6,328 nt of DNA from Acidobacteriota bacterium (GTDB lineage Bacteria > Acidobacteriota > UBA6911): assembly GCA_017860075.1 (NCBI GenBank), contig JAFNAH010000148.1, positions 1-6,328 of the forward strand. Reading direction: 5' to 3'. A model generated the notes under the pieces. It was not told the DNA's origin. It did no database searches and saw only the letters and a list, made by a program, of their open reading frames with translations. This document shows positions 4,966-6,328 of the stretch, in pieces. A program made the translations under genes and the position numbers. Position 1 is the first letter of the stretch. Every line of letters starts with the position of its first letter.

Positions 4966-6328
4966 CTCTCTTCGACTACGCGACGATCGCCGTGTTCCTG
5001 ACCGGCCTGCTCTGGCTCGGATCGCGTTTCTACCGCTGGATCGGCAGCCCGGACGACTTCTATGTCGCCGGCCGCGAACTGACTCCGTTCATGCTGGCGG
5101 CGGCGATGACGACCGCCAACATCAGCCTCTTCAGCCTCGTCGGGGTGAGCGGCACAGCGTACCAGAGCGGCATCTCCATTATCTGGCTCACGTGGACGGG
5201 AAACATGGCGCTCGTGCTGAGCGGATTGTTCGTGATTCCCGTTCTGCGCCGGCTCCGTATCCGCACAATTCCGGAGTTCCTGGAAATGCGTTACAGCCCT
5301 TCCGTGCGCATCCTGGTGGGCGTGCTCTGGGTCTTTCGCCTCGCTTTCTGGATCGGGGTTGTGCTCTATGCGGGCGTTACTGCCGCCCAGCAGCTCACCG
5401 GCATTCAATCGTTCACCTTCTGGGTTTGCGTTTTTGCACTCATCACGGTTGTTTACACCGCGTCGGGCGGGATGTGGTCGGTGGTGCTGACCAATAATGT
5501 CGGCTTTCTCCTCATGATGGCCAGTGTCCTGACAATTCTCCCGATGGCCATGAACGCGGTCGGCTGGTGGCCCGGCCTCGTTGCACAGCTTCCGGCGGGC
5601 CACGTCGATTTCCTGACGCAGGCGGGCAAGTACAACTGGAAGACCGTCATTGCCTTCATTCTCCTGGGCATCCAGTGGGCCACCCTCGATCAGGGGCTGC
5701 TGCAGTCGGCGTTCTCAGCGCGGGACGCGCGGGTCGTTTCCAAGGGTATGGTGCTCTCGGGATTCATGATCACGCCTTTTGCGTTTCTCTGGATCGCTCC
5801 CGGCCTCGCCGCACGTATTCTCTACCCGGGCCTTCCCAAGCCGGAGATGGCGGTCCCTACGCTGATCGTGCACCTGCTTCCCGCCGGGATTCTCGGCTTT
5901 GTCATCTGCGGCTTCCTGGCGTCGGGGCTGTCCACTATCGGCTCGAACCTGGGGGCGGCGGCGACCCTTGCGGCGAATGATATCTATGGCCGTTTCCTCA
6001 ACAAGAAGGCGTCACAGCGGGAGCTTCTGGTTGCCGTGCGGGTTGCTACCGTGCTCGCCGGTGTCCTGATGATCGCGGTCACCTATCTCGTCCCTTACCT
6101 CGGGGGCGCCGTTGATGCGTATCTCACAATAATCAGCATCATGGACATGCCGTTGTTCGTGATCGCGATCCCGTATGGGTTGCTGTGGAAAAGGGCGACG
6201 TGGCAGGGTGCCATGGCGGCATACCTGGCAGGTTCCGCCGCCGGCGCCGTGTTGCGTTTCGGCTTCGGCATGGATGTCGCTCCGGTGACAATTATCAGCG
6301 GCGTGGTGGCAGCCCTGGTCTGCCCGGT
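4962..6328 (+). CDS. Sodium:solute symporter (SSS family), 3' end outside the window
   Basis: The frame stays open for 455 codons to the window edge; SSS proteins usually have about 480-600 residues, so only the last part is missing. Family marks: DDFYVAGRELTPFMLAAAMTT (31-51, the 'FxxAGR' loop before helix 1), SLFSLVGVSGTAYQSG (55-70), RIRTIPEFLEMRYS (99-112, typical 'TipEfLexRf'), SGGMWSVVLTN (168-178, the 'GGxxAVxxTD' loop with Asp replaced by Asn), QGLLQSAFSARD (244-255) and ASGLSTIGSNL (320-330), whose Ser324/Thr325 fit the Na2 sodium site of helix 8. At least ten hydrophobic segments are evident. The protein is an inner-membrane Na+-driven importer; the solute is unknown, with sugars, amino acids and acids all possible. 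The ATG at 4962 overlaps the kinase stop (ATGA), and AGGAGG repeats at 4950-4958 serve as ribosome site. Co-expression with the kinase suggests a phosphorylatable solute. Confidence 0.95.
   Translation, partial: MTLFDYATIAVFLTGLLWLGSRFYRWIGSPDDFYVAGRELTPFMLAAAMTTANISLFSLVGVSGTAYQSGISIIWLTWTGNMALVLSGLFVIPVLRRLRIRTIPEFLEMRYSPSVRILVGVLWVFRLAFWIGVVLYAGVTAAQQLTGIQSFTFWVCVFALITVVYTASGGMWSVVLTNNVGFLLMMASVLTILPMAMNAVGWWPGLVAQLPAGHVDFLTQAGKYNWKTVIAFILLGIQWATLDQGLLQSAFSARDARVVSKGMVLSGFMITPFAFLWIAPGLAARILYPGLPKPEMAVPTLIVHLLPAGILGFVICGFLASGLSTIGSNLGAAATLAANDIYGRFLNKKASQRELLVAVRVATVLAGVLMIAVTYLVPYLGGAVDAYLTIISIMDMPLFVIAIPYGLLWKRATWQGAMAAYLAGSAAGAVLRFGFGMDVAPVTIISGVVAALVCP

Noticed and set aside
4842..5603. 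Leftward 253-codon frame antisense to the kinase end and the symporter
   Set aside because: The product is an Arg/Glu/His-rich string without a fold signature, opposite a continuous SSS symporter frame.

Overview
The window is GC-rich bacterial DNA with clear Shine-Dalgarno sites, one GTG start and two Tat-type (twin-arginine) signal sequences. Gene content (two Tat-exported metabolic proteins, an SSS symporter with a PfkB kinase, a polysaccharide deacetylase-like Tat protein, and a lectin-like C-terminus at the left edge) recalls soil or aquatic heterotrophs such as Acidobacteriota, Verrucomicrobiota or Planctomycetota. The phylum cannot be fixed from sequence reading alone. No rRNA, tRNA, CRISPR array or transposase was seen.

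Layout: positions 1-81 hold the last 26 codons of a gene entering from the left. Positions 82-468 are non-coding and carry a 21-base near-perfect palindrome plus a related imperfect copy, possibly dispersed (REP-like) repeats. A rightward pair follows: a class I SAM-dependent methyltransferase (469-1080) and a Tat-signal protein (1111-1785) that looks like a polysaccharide deacetylase-related protein missing its central part. These run convergently into a leftward pair read as 3715 to 1796: a Tat-exported peptidase M19 (renal dipeptidase) family protein, then nagB, glucosamine-6-phosphate deaminase. A 150-base divergent intergenic region (3716-3865) separates this pair from a tightly coupled rightward operon: a 41-residue single-pass membrane protein, a PfkB-family sugar kinase starting at GTG, and a sodium:solute symporter (SSS) that runs off the right end. 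Successive stops and starts overlap as GTGA and ATGA.

Working model (inference): positions 1796-6328 form a divergent uptake and catabolic locus for an amino-sugar-containing compound, possibly a cell-wall fragment or aminoacylated sugar. The M19-like enzyme would act outside the cytoplasm, the symporter (perhaps with the small membrane protein) would import the product, the kinase would phosphorylate it, and NagB would feed fructose-6-phosphate plus ammonia into glycolysis. No NagA deacetylase is in the window. The most interesting points are the unlisted small membrane protein coupled to the kinase-symporter operon, the M19 protein whose usual Asp and Arg active-site positions appear substituted, and the apparently internally deleted Tat protein.
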